From Candidatus Nomurabacteria bacterium (GTDB lineage Bacteria; Patescibacteriota; Minisyncoccia; Phycocordibacterales; UBA5272): a DNA stretch of 19,092 nucleotides. Made by a program: the position numbers and the translations under genes. Positions 12,587-19,092 of this stretch are shown piece after piece. Positions within the stretch are counted from its first letter, which is position 1. Each line of letters opens with the position of its first letter. The DNA is taken from NCBI GenBank assembly GCA_003518045.1, contig DOZK01000035.1, forward strand, positions 1-19,092, read 5' to 3'. Below the pieces are notes generated by a model. That model made no database searches. It was not told the origin of the DNA and saw only the letters and a program-made list of their open reading frames with translations.

Positions 12587-13231
12587 ATGTCAAACACATT
12601 TATGAAAAAAGGTTTCCGTGGATTTACACTTATTGAACTTTTGGTGGTTATCGCTATTATTGGTTTACTCTCAACCATTATTGCAGCCCCAATTCAAAAT
12701 GCTAGAAAGAAAGCAAAAGACGTGAAGAAAATGGCTGAACTAAAATCAGTTGCATCAGCTCTTGAACAATATGCAGAGGCAAATGGTCAATATCCTGCAA
12801 AATTACAAGATTTAATGCCTAAATATATGCCAGTGTTGCCTACATATGTTGTTGCTGGTACTGTTACCGCAGCAGATTTTCCTCTTAGAGATAGATTTGC
12901 TTATGTAGTTTATACAGGAACTCCAGCAGGCGGTGCAGCCACACGATATGGTTATCATCTAGGTGTTCACTTGGATGTATATGCAGAAGCTCTTAAGAGT
13001 GATAGAGATTGTACAGGTGCAACAAACGGGGCTGTTTTGACTAGTCCAACCTGTGTTTGGTTTCTTGGTGCGTCTACAATTTCATACCCAGATTGGGTAA
13101 GTGGTATGGTTGAAGCTGCCACCAGTCCATCAGCTACTACTGACTTTGAAGGCGCTGAGGGTATCGCTACAGGGTTCGATACTTGTACAACGGTTGCTCA
13201 ATGTGTCTTTGATTTAACAAATCAATACTAA
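12587..13231 (+). CDS. Major type IV pilin (prepilin)
   Basis: This 214-aa prepilin has leader MSNTFMKKGFRG and cleavage between G12 and F13. The mature N-terminus is FTLIELLVVIAIIGLLSTI, with the required Glu at +5 (E17) and the hydrophobic spine of class IVa pilins. The helix continues with a charged stretch (NARKKAKDVKKMAELKSVAS). A globular domain follows with four Cys (in RDCTGA, PTCVWF, DTCTTVAQC), which could form two disulfides. A start at M6 is also possible and would give the usual short leader. It is first in an operon with pilD and four minor pilins, has its own promoter, and is the best major-subunit candidate. By family knowledge PilD cleaves and methylates it before assembly. 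Confidence 0.92.
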   Translation: MSNTFMKKGFRGFTLIELLVVIAIIGLLSTIIAAPIQNARKKAKDVKKMAELKSVASALEQYAEANGQYPAKLQDLMPKYMPVLPTYVVAGTVTAADFPLRDRFAYVVYTGTPAGGAATRYGYHLGVHLDVYAEALKSDRDCTGATNGAVLTSPTCVWFLGASTISYPDWVSGMVEAATSPSATTDFEGAEGIATGFDTCTTVAQCVFDLTNQY

Positions 13232-13245
13232 AGTTTATTTATTCT

Positions 13246-14022
13246 GTGTTCTACATTCTTTCTTTTTTCTTTGGTGCCTCAATTGGAAGCTTTGTACAGG
13301 TTATAGCTACACGACTTAACGTTGCTTCTATAATAAAAACTCGTAGTAAGTGCCTCTCCTGCGGAGAGGCACTTCGCGCGTATGACCTTTTCCCTATCTT
13401 TTCCTATCTACTCCTCCGCGGAAAATGTCGACATTGTAAAAGTTCCTATGGTATATCTGCATTAATTATAGAAGCAATTTATGGATTAGTGTTTGTGCTT
13501 CTCTATCAATTTATGATGAAAGGGGAAGCGTCATTATCCGTCTCTGCTATTTGGTTTGTTTATTATACTTTGCTATTTATTACTCTTGGTGTAATAGCTT
13601 TGTATGATAAAGCACATTCCTATATCCCTGTATCATATCTTTTCGGGTATTTAATGTTATCTTTAATAGTTCTTGTTAAATCTTATATAAATGAGCCCAG
13701 TTTCTTAATAATCGTTGCGCCATTTGCAGTAGCCCTTCCTTTTCTTTTAATTTGGATTGTTTCAAAAGGAAAAGCTTTAGGATTTGGAGACGTAATACTA
13801 TTTTTTGGAGTTGGTGCATTCTTTGGTCTCGCACAAGGTTCGGCTGTATTTCTTATTTCTATTTGGGCTGGTGCTATATTTGGTGCTGTTAAATATTTTC
13901 TAACTGAGAAAAGTAAAAGAAAAAATATGACAATACCATTTGTGCCGTTTATAGTATTCGCATTTCTATTTGTATTGTTCACAGACATTGACCTATTTTC
14001 TATCGCTTCTTTATTTGCTTAA
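13246..14022 (+). CDS. pilD: Prepilin peptidase / N-methyltransferase PilD
   Basis: The 258-aa polytopic protein starts at GTG, 14 nt after the pilin gene. The N-terminal methylase domain carries the zinc tetracysteine C36-x2-C39 and C61-x2-C64. The aspartyl protease domain has both catalytic aspartates: D121 (ALYDKAHSYIP) and D182 (GFGDV). In the latter the usual Lys after GDV is Ile. About seven or eight membrane helices are predicted. It cleaves prepilin leaders on the cytoplasmic side and methylates the new N-terminal Phe. Its position right after the pilin gene fits. An exact 12-bp inverted repeat (13348-13374) encodes the first Cys pair. Confidence 0.94.
   Translation: MFYILSFFFGASIGSFVQVIATRLNVASIIKTRSKCLSCGEALRAYDLFPIFSYLLLRGKCRHCKSSYGISALIIEAIYGLVFVLLYQFMMKGEASLSVSAIWFVYYTLLFITLGVIALYDKAHSYIPVSYLFGYLMLSLIVLVKSYINEPSFLIIVAPFAVALPFLLIWIVSKGKALGFGDVILFFGVGAFFGLAQGSAVFLISIWAGAIFGAVKYFLTEKSKRKNMTIPFVPFIVFAFLFVLFTDIDLFSIASLFA
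13348..13374. repeat. Perfect 12-bp inverted repeat inside pilD
   Basis: AAGTGCCTCTCC, loop TGC, GGAGAGGCACTT. It is locally GC-rich and encodes K-C-L-S-C-G-E-A-L of the zinc knuckle. Confidence 0.7.
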
Positions 14023-14037
14023 TGTTACCATTGAAAG

Positions 14038-14694
14038 ATGAAGTTTATATCTATTTTTAGACGGTCTATACGTGGTTTTACGATGGTAGAATTAATGATT
14101 AGTATAGCCATCATGATGCTTATGACTGGGTTACTTCTTTTTAATTATCCAGAGTCAGCAATTCGAATGACATTAATAAATAGTGTACAAACTACAGCCT
14201 TGCTCGTAAGAGAAGCCCAAGTAAGAGGTAGTGCTATTGATTCAGTTAATTCCTCGTTGGGCGGTTATGGTGTTTATATAAAAATAGTAGATGCTAATAC
14301 GCTAAGTGCTGTAACACTTTTTGGGGATAGTGTAAGTAATTATGGGGTAGCAAGTTTCTATGGTCTTCCTATTGGTAATGGTTTATATGATATAACACCA
14401 ATAGATGAAACAAATAGTGTTACATCTATTCCTAAGAATTATAAGATTACAAAAGTTTGTGTTGGGCAGTCACCAAATATTACTTGTTCAGAAACAGTTA
14501 ATACATCCTTAACTATTTCTTTCACACGACCATCAGCACGACCAAATATATATCTTAATGGAAACAATACTACGTCTTATTCTAAAGCTTGTATTGAATT
14601 TAAATCCCCGATACCTTATTCGGTTGGTCATATTCGCTCAGTCGAAGTTTATAATTCTGGTATGATTAGAACAGCAATAGCTTCATGTATTTAA
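14038..14694 (+). CDS. Minor pseudopilin, GspH/FimT-like
   Basis: This 218-aa prepilin has a basic leader (MKFISIFRRSIRG), cleavage after G13, mature FTMVELMISIAIMMLMTGL, and Glu at +5 (E18). The helix is followed by a beta-rich domain (AVTLFGD, SLTISFTRPS) with LVREAQVRG, which resembles the conserved helix end of GspH/FimT proteins. Four Cys lie in the C-terminal half (VCVGQ, ITCSE, ACIEF, ASCI). It follows pilD by 15 nt. As a minor pilin it is expected to form part of the initiating tip complex. The GspH-like label is inferred from this helix and from gene order. Confidence 0.82.
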   Translation: MKFISIFRRSIRGFTMVELMISIAIMMLMTGLLLFNYPESAIRMTLINSVQTTALLVREAQVRGSAIDSVNSSLGGYGVYIKIVDANTLSAVTLFGDSVSNYGVASFYGLPIGNGLYDITPIDETNSVTSIPKNYKITKVCVGQSPNITCSETVNTSLTISFTRPSARPNIYLNGNNTTSYSKACIEFKSPIPYSVGHIRSVEVYNSGMIRTAIASCI

Positions 14695-14695
14695 T

Positions 14696-15328
14696 ATGAA
14701 AAATCTTTTTAAATTAAAATTCAAATATAGAGCGAAAGGATTTACTTTAGTAGAACTTATGGTTGTTATTGCACTTTTTACTACCATTATGACTGTTGCA
14801 ATTGGTGCTTTATTTTCAGCACAAGCCGTTAATGTTAAATTACAACAAACCCAAGTAGTTATAGATGGAATTAATCTTGCCGTAGAGGAAATGGTTCGTG
14901 ATATTCGCTATGGTTCAACTTTTTATTGTACAGATTCTTCTTTTGCGTTAAATCCCCCAGCAATAATGCCAGACAGACAAGACTGTCTTTATTCTACAGG
15001 TAATAATGCACTTGTATTCAAACCATCAAATGGTTTAACATCAACAAATTCCTCAAATGACAGAATTGCTTATTATGTTTCTAATGGAGCTCTCTTTAAA
15101 AAATCATTTCCAGCAGGGGATACAACTGTACCTGCTATTCAGGTTACAGCCTCTGATATAAAAATTCAAAGTTTACTTTTTTTTGTAAAAGGTACAGGGA
15201 CTATTCCAGTTGACTATATACAACCGGTGATAACAATTTCTATTTCTGGAGTAACAACAAAATCACAGACAAATCAAGTTAATTTTGCAGTTCAAACTAC
15301 GACCTCAACTAGAAAAATTGATAAATAA
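14696..15328 (+). CDS. Minor pseudopilin, PilW/GspJ-like
   Basis: The 210-aa prepilin has leader MKNLFKLKFKYRAKG (cleavage after G15) and mature FTLVELMVVIALFTTIMTV with Glu at +5 (E20). The motif AVEEMVRDIRYGSTF after the helix is typical of GspJ/PilW-type proteins (LxxDxR/RDIR), and the beta-rich C-terminal domain fits. Two Cys (YCTDS, DCLYS) may pair. Only 1 nt separates it from the preceding stop, so translation is probably coupled. Confidence 0.85.
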   Translation: MKNLFKLKFKYRAKGFTLVELMVVIALFTTIMTVAIGALFSAQAVNVKLQQTQVVIDGINLAVEEMVRDIRYGSTFYCTDSSFALNPPAIMPDRQDCLYSTGNNALVFKPSNGLTSTNSSNDRIAYYVSNGALFKKSFPAGDTTVPAIQVTASDIKIQSLLFFVKGTGTIPVDYIQPVITISISGVTTKSQTNQVNFAVQTTTSTRKIDK

Positions 15329-15416
15329 ATTATGAAATCATTTTTTACAAACAGAATATCGGTTATTAAAAAAGTAATAGCTATACAAAATTTGCCGAGT
15401 ATTTTTTTGTGTCGTA

Positions 15417-15483
15417 TGTCATCCTCGCGTATGCGGGGATCCAGTGTCTTCTATCTGGATTCCCATCTTCACGGGAATGAGGC
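15417..15483. repeat. Palindromic repeat pair P7 in the pilin operon
   Basis: The minus-oriented unit 15417-15448 (ATCCTCGC-GTAT-GCGGGGAT, then CCAGTGTC) and the plus-oriented unit 15454-15483 (CTGG-ATTCCCAT-CTTC-ACGGGAAT-GAG) stand back to back. They lie in a stretch that is open in frame with the following pilin gene. Confidence 0.8.
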
Positions 15484-15508
15484 AAGAAAAATATTAGTTA
15501 TTAAAAAT

Positions 15509-16156
15509 ATGAAAGCCTTTACTTTAGTTGAGACTTTGGTGGCAGTATTAATTATAACAACGGTTATCTTGGGTCCACTTACTGTTGCATTGAATGCATC
15601 AAGTTATGCAAGGCAGACAAAAGATGTAATGACAGCAACATATTTAGCACAGGAAGCAACTGAGTTACTTCATCATTTACAAGAATCTATTTATTTAAAG
15701 TGCGTTGGTGATACAACTGTAAATTCAATTTGTCAGGCAACAGATCCAGATGGGAATGGTATTTATGAAATGCCAAGTGAGACAGCCTGGAGGGTTTTTA
15801 AGGGGTATCTTTCTGCTTCACCATCTTGTTTTGACTCTGTTGGTTGCTCATACGATTTTATTGATATGACATCAAATGAATTTACTACTCCAACAAAGTA
15901 TTTATCAACGAGTTCTTCATGTAGCAGTTTATATTTAGCATCTACTGGTTTATATATGTGTGCTGGAACACGTGGAGTCTCTGGAGCGCCAACATTTTTT
16001 ACTAGAAAAGTTCAAGTAGAATCAATCCCAACTTTTTCTGGATTGGATGCAAATTATAATGATGATTTAAGAGTAACATCAACTGTTACTTTCAGGCGGT
16101 CAAATGGTTATACTCGTTCCATAAAGTTGGTAGATTTTCTCCATATACATAAATAA
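15509..16156 (+). CDS. Minor pseudopilin, PilV/GspI-like
   Basis: This 215-aa prepilin, started at the internal ATG, reads MKA then FTLVETLVAVLIITTVILG. Glu is at +5 and Ala replaces Gly at -1. The YLAQEATELLHHLQES helix matches the GspI/PilV pattern. Six Cys are spread through the globular domain. An upstream in-frame ATG at 15332, only 3 nt after the previous stop, would add 59 residues. Those residues are largely the translation of palindromic repeat P7 and do not look like a normal leader. I therefore prefer 15509, although the tight spacing of 15332 resembles the other junctions in this operon. It probably joins the GspH/J/K-like proteins in a priming complex. Confidence 0.85.
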   Translation: MKAFTLVETLVAVLIITTVILGPLTVALNASSYARQTKDVMTATYLAQEATELLHHLQESIYLKCVGDTTVNSICQATDPDGNGIYEMPSETAWRVFKGYLSASPSCFDSVGCSYDFIDMTSNEFTTPTKYLSTSSSCSSLYLASTGLYMCAGTRGVSGAPTFFTRKVQVESIPTFSGLDANYNDDLRVTSTVTFRRSNGYTRSIKLVDFLHIHK

Positions 16157-16157
16157 T

Positions 16158-16793
16158 ATGATAAATTTTAATCTTTACAAGAAAAAAATAAGTAAGTCGC
16201 GTGGTTTCGTTGTACCATTTACTTTATTAATCAGTTCTATTATTTTAACTGTCTCAACAGCTATATCTCTTATTTTGGTTAAAGAACTTTATTTTTCTAG
16301 ATTATCTAGAGAGAGTCAATTTGCTTATTATGCAGCGGACAATGGTCTTATGTGTGCTATTGCAATTGATGATACTTATATAGATCCAGATACTGGTTTG
16401 GGTATTTTTCAATCTAGCGATACAACAGACGCAGCAACAGTACTTTCGAAAATAAATGCAGAAAGAACTTCGCAGGGACTTAATCAACTTACCTTATCTG
16501 GAGGAGATAGTATTAAATGTGCAACATCAGAAATATTTAATCCTGACACAAATGGTTTTGACGTTAAACCTTTTACGCGTCCTAATTCTTTAGGAAATCA
16601 AGAAAGTGGCAGAACTTCTATATTTACTTTACATATGAACTTAGGAGACAATACGGAGAGATGTGCAAAAGTTACAGTAAATAAAACACCAAATTATAGA
16701 CAAATAATTTCACAAGGTTATGCGAGTTGCCCGGGGACTAGGGGGTCTACGCCGATTGAAAGGGCAGTGGTCAGCGAAACAGAAATCAAGTAA
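16158..16793 (+). CDS. Minor pilin-like protein, PilX/GspK-like, lacking Glu5
   Basis: The 211-aa protein has a basic start (MINFNLYKKKISKSRG) and a hydrophobic helix (about 17-42). FYSRLSRESQ-like charge and then FAYYAADNGLMCA follow, resembling the AFYAADxGxxCA pattern after the helix of PilX-type minor pilins. The residue at +5 after the possible G16/F17 cleavage is F21 rather than Glu, as in some GspK proteins that cap the pseudopilus. Four Cys are present (LMCAIA, IKCATS, RCAKV, SCPG). It lies 1 nt after the GspI-like gene and is the last in the operon. A large repeat hairpin begins at its stop codon. Confidence 0.78.
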   Translation: MINFNLYKKKISKSRGFVVPFTLLISSIILTVSTAISLILVKELYFSRLSRESQFAYYAADNGLMCAIAIDDTYIDPDTGLGIFQSSDTTDAATVLSKINAERTSQGLNQLTLSGGDSIKCATSEIFNPDTNGFDVKPFTRPNSLGNQESGRTSIFTLHMNLGDNTERCAKVTVNKTPNYRQIISQGYASCPGTRGSTPIERAVVSETEIK

Positions 16794-16917
16794 TTTTTGT
16801 CAGAAACTGACGCACTACTGCGTTGCTACGGAATTTTTCTGCGTCAACGTAGCATTAACTACGTCTCCTAGAAAAATTCCTAGACGCCTTGTATTGCATT
16901 CAGTTTCTGACAAAAAT
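16793..16917. repeat. Stem-loop repeat U3, probable terminator of the pilin operon
   Basis: The outer arms (16793-16810 and 16900-16917) are an 18-bp perfect inverted repeat starting at the stop codon. Inside are GGAATTTTTCT/AGAAAAATTCC and ACGTAG/CTACGT. The inner order (CTGCGTTGCTACG, TCAACGTAG, GCCTTG, TGCATTCA) matches U1 and U2. Confidence 0.75.
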
Positions 16918-16966
16918 AATCTTCATTAGAAATCAGTTCACTATACGGTATTTATGTATTTGCATT

Positions 16967-17008
16967 ATCTAAAATCTAAAATCTAAAATCTACTGTCTAA
17001 TGTCTGCC
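16967..17008 (+). repeat. Heptad array ATCTAAA before ligA
   Basis: ATCTAAA three times, then ATCTACT, GTCTAAT, GTCTGCC. It is the same motif as the array before pilT (9906-9940). Confidence 0.8.
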
Positions 17009-17019
17009 CCGTCTGCCCA

Positions 17020-17028
17020 TGATATAAT
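17020..17028 (+). promoter_or_regulatory. Extended -10 promoter of ligA (leaderless)
   Basis: TG-A-TATAAT ends 6 nt before the ATG at 17035, so transcription is expected to start at the A of the start codon. No -35 match is evident. Confidence 0.65.
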
Positions 17029-17034
17029 TAACAT

Positions 17035-19065
17035 ATGAATAAGAAAGAAGTGGAAGCTAGAATAACTGAATTAAGAAAGCTTTTAGAGCGACATCGCGTG
17101 CTTTATCATGTGTATGATAAGCCAGAAATATCTGATGAAGTCTATGATTCTTTAATGCGCGAACTTGAAAATTTAGAAAAAAATAATCCAGAATTTTATT
17201 CCTCACTTTCACCAACTGTTCGTATTGGAGGGGATACAATAGACCATTTTGAAAAAGTAATACATGAAGTTAAACAGTGGAGTTTTGATAATGTTTTTAA
17301 TTTTCAAGAATTACTTGATTGGGAAGATAGAAATTTAACAATTCTTAAAAAAGAAAATATTAAAGAGACGCCAACTTATGTAGCTGAAATGAAAATAGAC
17401 GGACTTAAAGTAGTGCTTACTTATGAAAATGGGAATTTTGTCCGTGCCGCCACTCGTGGTAATGGAGAAATTGGTGAAGATATCACAGAGAATATAAAAA
17501 CAGTTAAATCAATACCGTTGGTGTTGCCAGAAAAAATTTCTATTACTGTTGTTGGTGAAGCTTGGATGAAGAAAAAAGATTTGGAGAGAATAAATAAAGA
17601 ACGTGAGAAAGATGGACTAGCCTTGTATGCGAATACTCGTAATTTGGCAGCTGGGACATTAAGACAGCTTGACCCAAAAATTGTTGCAACACGTAACATT
17701 CAGATTTACGCGTATGATATCGAGCAACTTAGGTTGCGAGACACTGAGCACAGCAGTGCGAAGTGCAAAACACAGGAAGAAGAATTGGAGTTACTTTCTA
17801 AATTTGGATTTTTGGTAAATAAAGATAGAAAAGTTTGTAAAAATTTAAAAGAAGCGCAAATTTTTTATGAAAAGTGGATTGAAAAAAGACATACAGAAGA
17901 TTACGGAATAGATGGTCTTGTTATAAAAATAAACGAGCGATATTTATGGGACGAGCTTGGACACACTGCAAAATGTCCCAGAGGTGGAATTGCTTATAAA
18001 TTTCCGGCGGAAGTTGTAGCGACTAAATTACTCGGCATAACAGTACAAGTTGGAAGGACCGGTGCTATAACTCCTGTTGCAGAACTTGCACCAGTGTTAC
18101 TCGCTGGGTCTACTGTGTCGCGTGCTACATTACACAATGAAGATGAAATAAAAAGATTAGATGTAAGAGTCGGGGATACTGTTAGCTTACGTAAAGCTGG
18201 GGACGTCATACCAGAGATATTTGATGTTATAAAAGATTTACGTCCGAAAAATGCAAAAGCTTTTGTTATGCCAACAAATTGTCCATCATGCGATAGTAAA
18301 TTATCTCGTATACAAATTGGTAAAGAATTATCTGCCGCACTTTATTGTTTAAATAAATCATGTCCTGCTCAACATTTGGAAGGATTAATACATTTTGTTA
18401 GTAAAAAAGGAATGAATATAGATGGATTAGGAGAAAGAATAATTGAAACTTTTCATGATATTGGTCTTATTACTGACGCATCATCAATTTATAAACTTAA
18501 AAAAGAAGACATAGAAGGATTAGAAGGCTTTGGAGAAAAGTCCGCTATAAATATAATTGCTTCTATAGAAAATTCACGAACTGTACCACTTCATAGATTT
18601 TTGTATTCGCTTGGTATTCGTCATGTTGGAGAACAAACAGCAAAAGATATTGCAAAACATTTTTCTAATTTAAAAGAAATTAGTGAAGCACAAGTGGAAA
18701 AATTATCAGAGATAGAAGGAGTTGGGGAAAAGGTGGCTGACGCGCTCGTTTCTTATTTTGCAAACTCTTCGAATCAAAAGTTACTCGCGCGCCTAATCCC
18801 AAACTTAAAAGTAACTTCTGAAAAAGTAATTACTGATGGAAAATTATTTAATAAAACTTTTGTTATAACTGGCACACTACCGAGCCTTTCCCGTGATGAA
18901 GCTAAGGAATTAATTGAGAAAAATGGTGGTAAAGTTACAACTAGTGTTTCCAAAAGTACTAATTATTTATTAGCTGGGATAGGAGGTGGAAGTAAGCGAG
19001 ATGATGCTATAAAATTCGATATAAAAATTATATCCGAAGAAGATCTAAAAAAGCTTATAGCATAA
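17035..19065 (+). CDS. ligA: NAD-dependent DNA ligase LigA
   Basis: The 676-aa protein is full length with all LigA parts. The Ia domain has YHVYDKPEISDEVYDSL (24-40). The adenylation domain has nucleophile Lys120 in K-I-D-G-L, then TRGNGEIGEDI (140-150, the usual TRGDG being TRGNG). The OB domain includes GRTGAITPVAELAPV (340-354). The zinc finger is C416, C419, C438, C443. Helix-hairpin-helix repeats span about 450-590, and a C-terminal BRCT domain about 600-676. It seals nicks with NAD during replication and repair. The conserved PMLSL stretch is replaced by K80-QWSF, and the nearby EHSSAKCK loop (238-245) looks inserted; both suggest a divergent lineage. It has its own leaderless promoter and is not part of the pilus operon. 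Confidence 0.97.
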   Translation: MNKKEVEARITELRKLLERHRVLYHVYDKPEISDEVYDSLMRELENLEKNNPEFYSSLSPTVRIGGDTIDHFEKVIHEVKQWSFDNVFNFQELLDWEDRNLTILKKENIKETPTYVAEMKIDGLKVVLTYENGNFVRAATRGNGEIGEDITENIKTVKSIPLVLPEKISITVVGEAWMKKKDLERINKEREKDGLALYANTRNLAAGTLRQLDPKIVATRNIQIYAYDIEQLRLRDTEHSSAKCKTQEEELELLSKFGFLVNKDRKVCKNLKEAQIFYEKWIEKRHTEDYGIDGLVIKINERYLWDELGHTAKCPRGGIAYKFPAEVVATKLLGITVQVGRTGAITPVAELAPVLLAGSTVSRATLHNEDEIKRLDVRVGDTVSLRKAGDVIPEIFDVIKDLRPKNAKAFVMPTNCPSCDSKLSRIQIGKELSAALYCLNKSCPAQHLEGLIHFVSKKGMNIDGLGERIIETFHDIGLITDASSIYKLKKEDIEGLEGFGEKSAINIIASIENSRTVPLHRFLYSLGIRHVGEQTAKDIAKHFSNLKEISEAQVEKLSEIEGVGEKVADALVSYFANSSNQKLLARLIPNLKVTSEKVITDGKLFNKTFVITGTLPSLSRDEAKELIEKNGGKVTTSVSKSTNYLLAGIGGGSKRDDAIKFDIKIISEEDLKKLIA

Positions 19066-19074
19066 GGCCGACCT

Positions 19075-19091
19075 GAATTAGCACTCTAATT
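19075..19091 (+). repeat. Small hairpin after ligA at the window edge
   Basis: AATTAG-CACT-CTAATT forms a 6-bp stem 10 nt after the ligA stop. It could be a terminator or the start of another repeat, but the window ends here. Confidence 0.3.
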
Positions 19092-19092
19092 G

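Noticed and set aside
4839..16793. Type II secretion system instead of a type IV pilus
   Set aside because: PilM, a PilT retraction ATPase and a long major pilin are present and no secretin is seen, so pilus/competence pseudopilus fits better.
16720..16929. 69-aa ORF overlapping the last minor pilin
   Set aside because: Out-of-frame shadow of the pilin gene continuing into repeat U3.
16967..17008. Short regular repeats that might be a CRISPR array
   Set aside because: Units are 7 nt and contiguous without spacers; no cas genes in the window.
1..19092. Alternative genetic code (TGA as Gly or Trp)
   Set aside because: Full-length conserved proteins (LigA, PilB, PilT, PilC) contain no in-frame TGA and use normal Gly and Trp codons.

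Overview
The window is AT-rich and gene-dense. It reads like a small-genome bacterium of the Candidate Phyla Radiation (Patescibacteria, most likely a Parcubacteria lineage). That placement is inferred from four things: the make-up of the type IV pilus locus (no secretin or outer-membrane pilus genes), a divergent LigA, almost no Shine-Dalgarno sites, and many palindromic intergenic repeats. No database search was possible. All 20 stop codons called are TAA or TAG. None is TGA, and the long reading frames contain no TGA.

Layout. Positions 1-2500 form an accessory-looking stretch. It holds a tiny two-helix membrane protein (minus strand), an EamA/DMT permease, and an unrecognised 107-aa protein whose long leader has the geometry of a transcription attenuator or riboswitch. 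It also holds two tRNA-Ser genes, GCU and an unusual ACU anticodon, with palindromic elements that carry copies of tRNA-Ser 3' ends. Positions 2516-4553 hold an MTH1-like NUDIX hydrolase, a secreted coiled-coil protein of unknown role, and a ComF-family phosphoribosyltransferase facing the other way.

Positions 4839-16793 are a near-complete type IV pilus/competence-pseudopilus locus in three transcription blocks. Block 1 is pilM, a PilN-like gene, a PilO-like gene, a small membrane protein and pilB. Block 2 is pilT and pilC. Block 3 is the major pilin, the prepilin peptidase pilD and four minor pseudopilins (GspH-, GspJ-, GspI- and GspK/PilX-like). PilM-N-O form the inner-membrane platform scaffold, PilB and PilT power extension and retraction through PilC, PilD processes the pilins, and the minor pilins probably prime assembly. 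ligA follows under its own promoter.

The gaps between these units (2996-3246, 3766-3881, 4554-4838, 9351-9943, 12233-12586, 16794-17034) are packed with three repeat families: (i) degenerate tandem heptanucleotide arrays, (ii) GACACTGGATTCC...GGAATGAC palindromes, and (iii) ~90-120 bp stem-loop elements. Some copies enter or abut coding sequence (comF, the GspI-like pilin leader, the 3' end of the NUDIX gene). The most interesting items are the candidate attenuator at 1839-1950, the tRNA-tail elements, and the heptad-array/palindrome composites.
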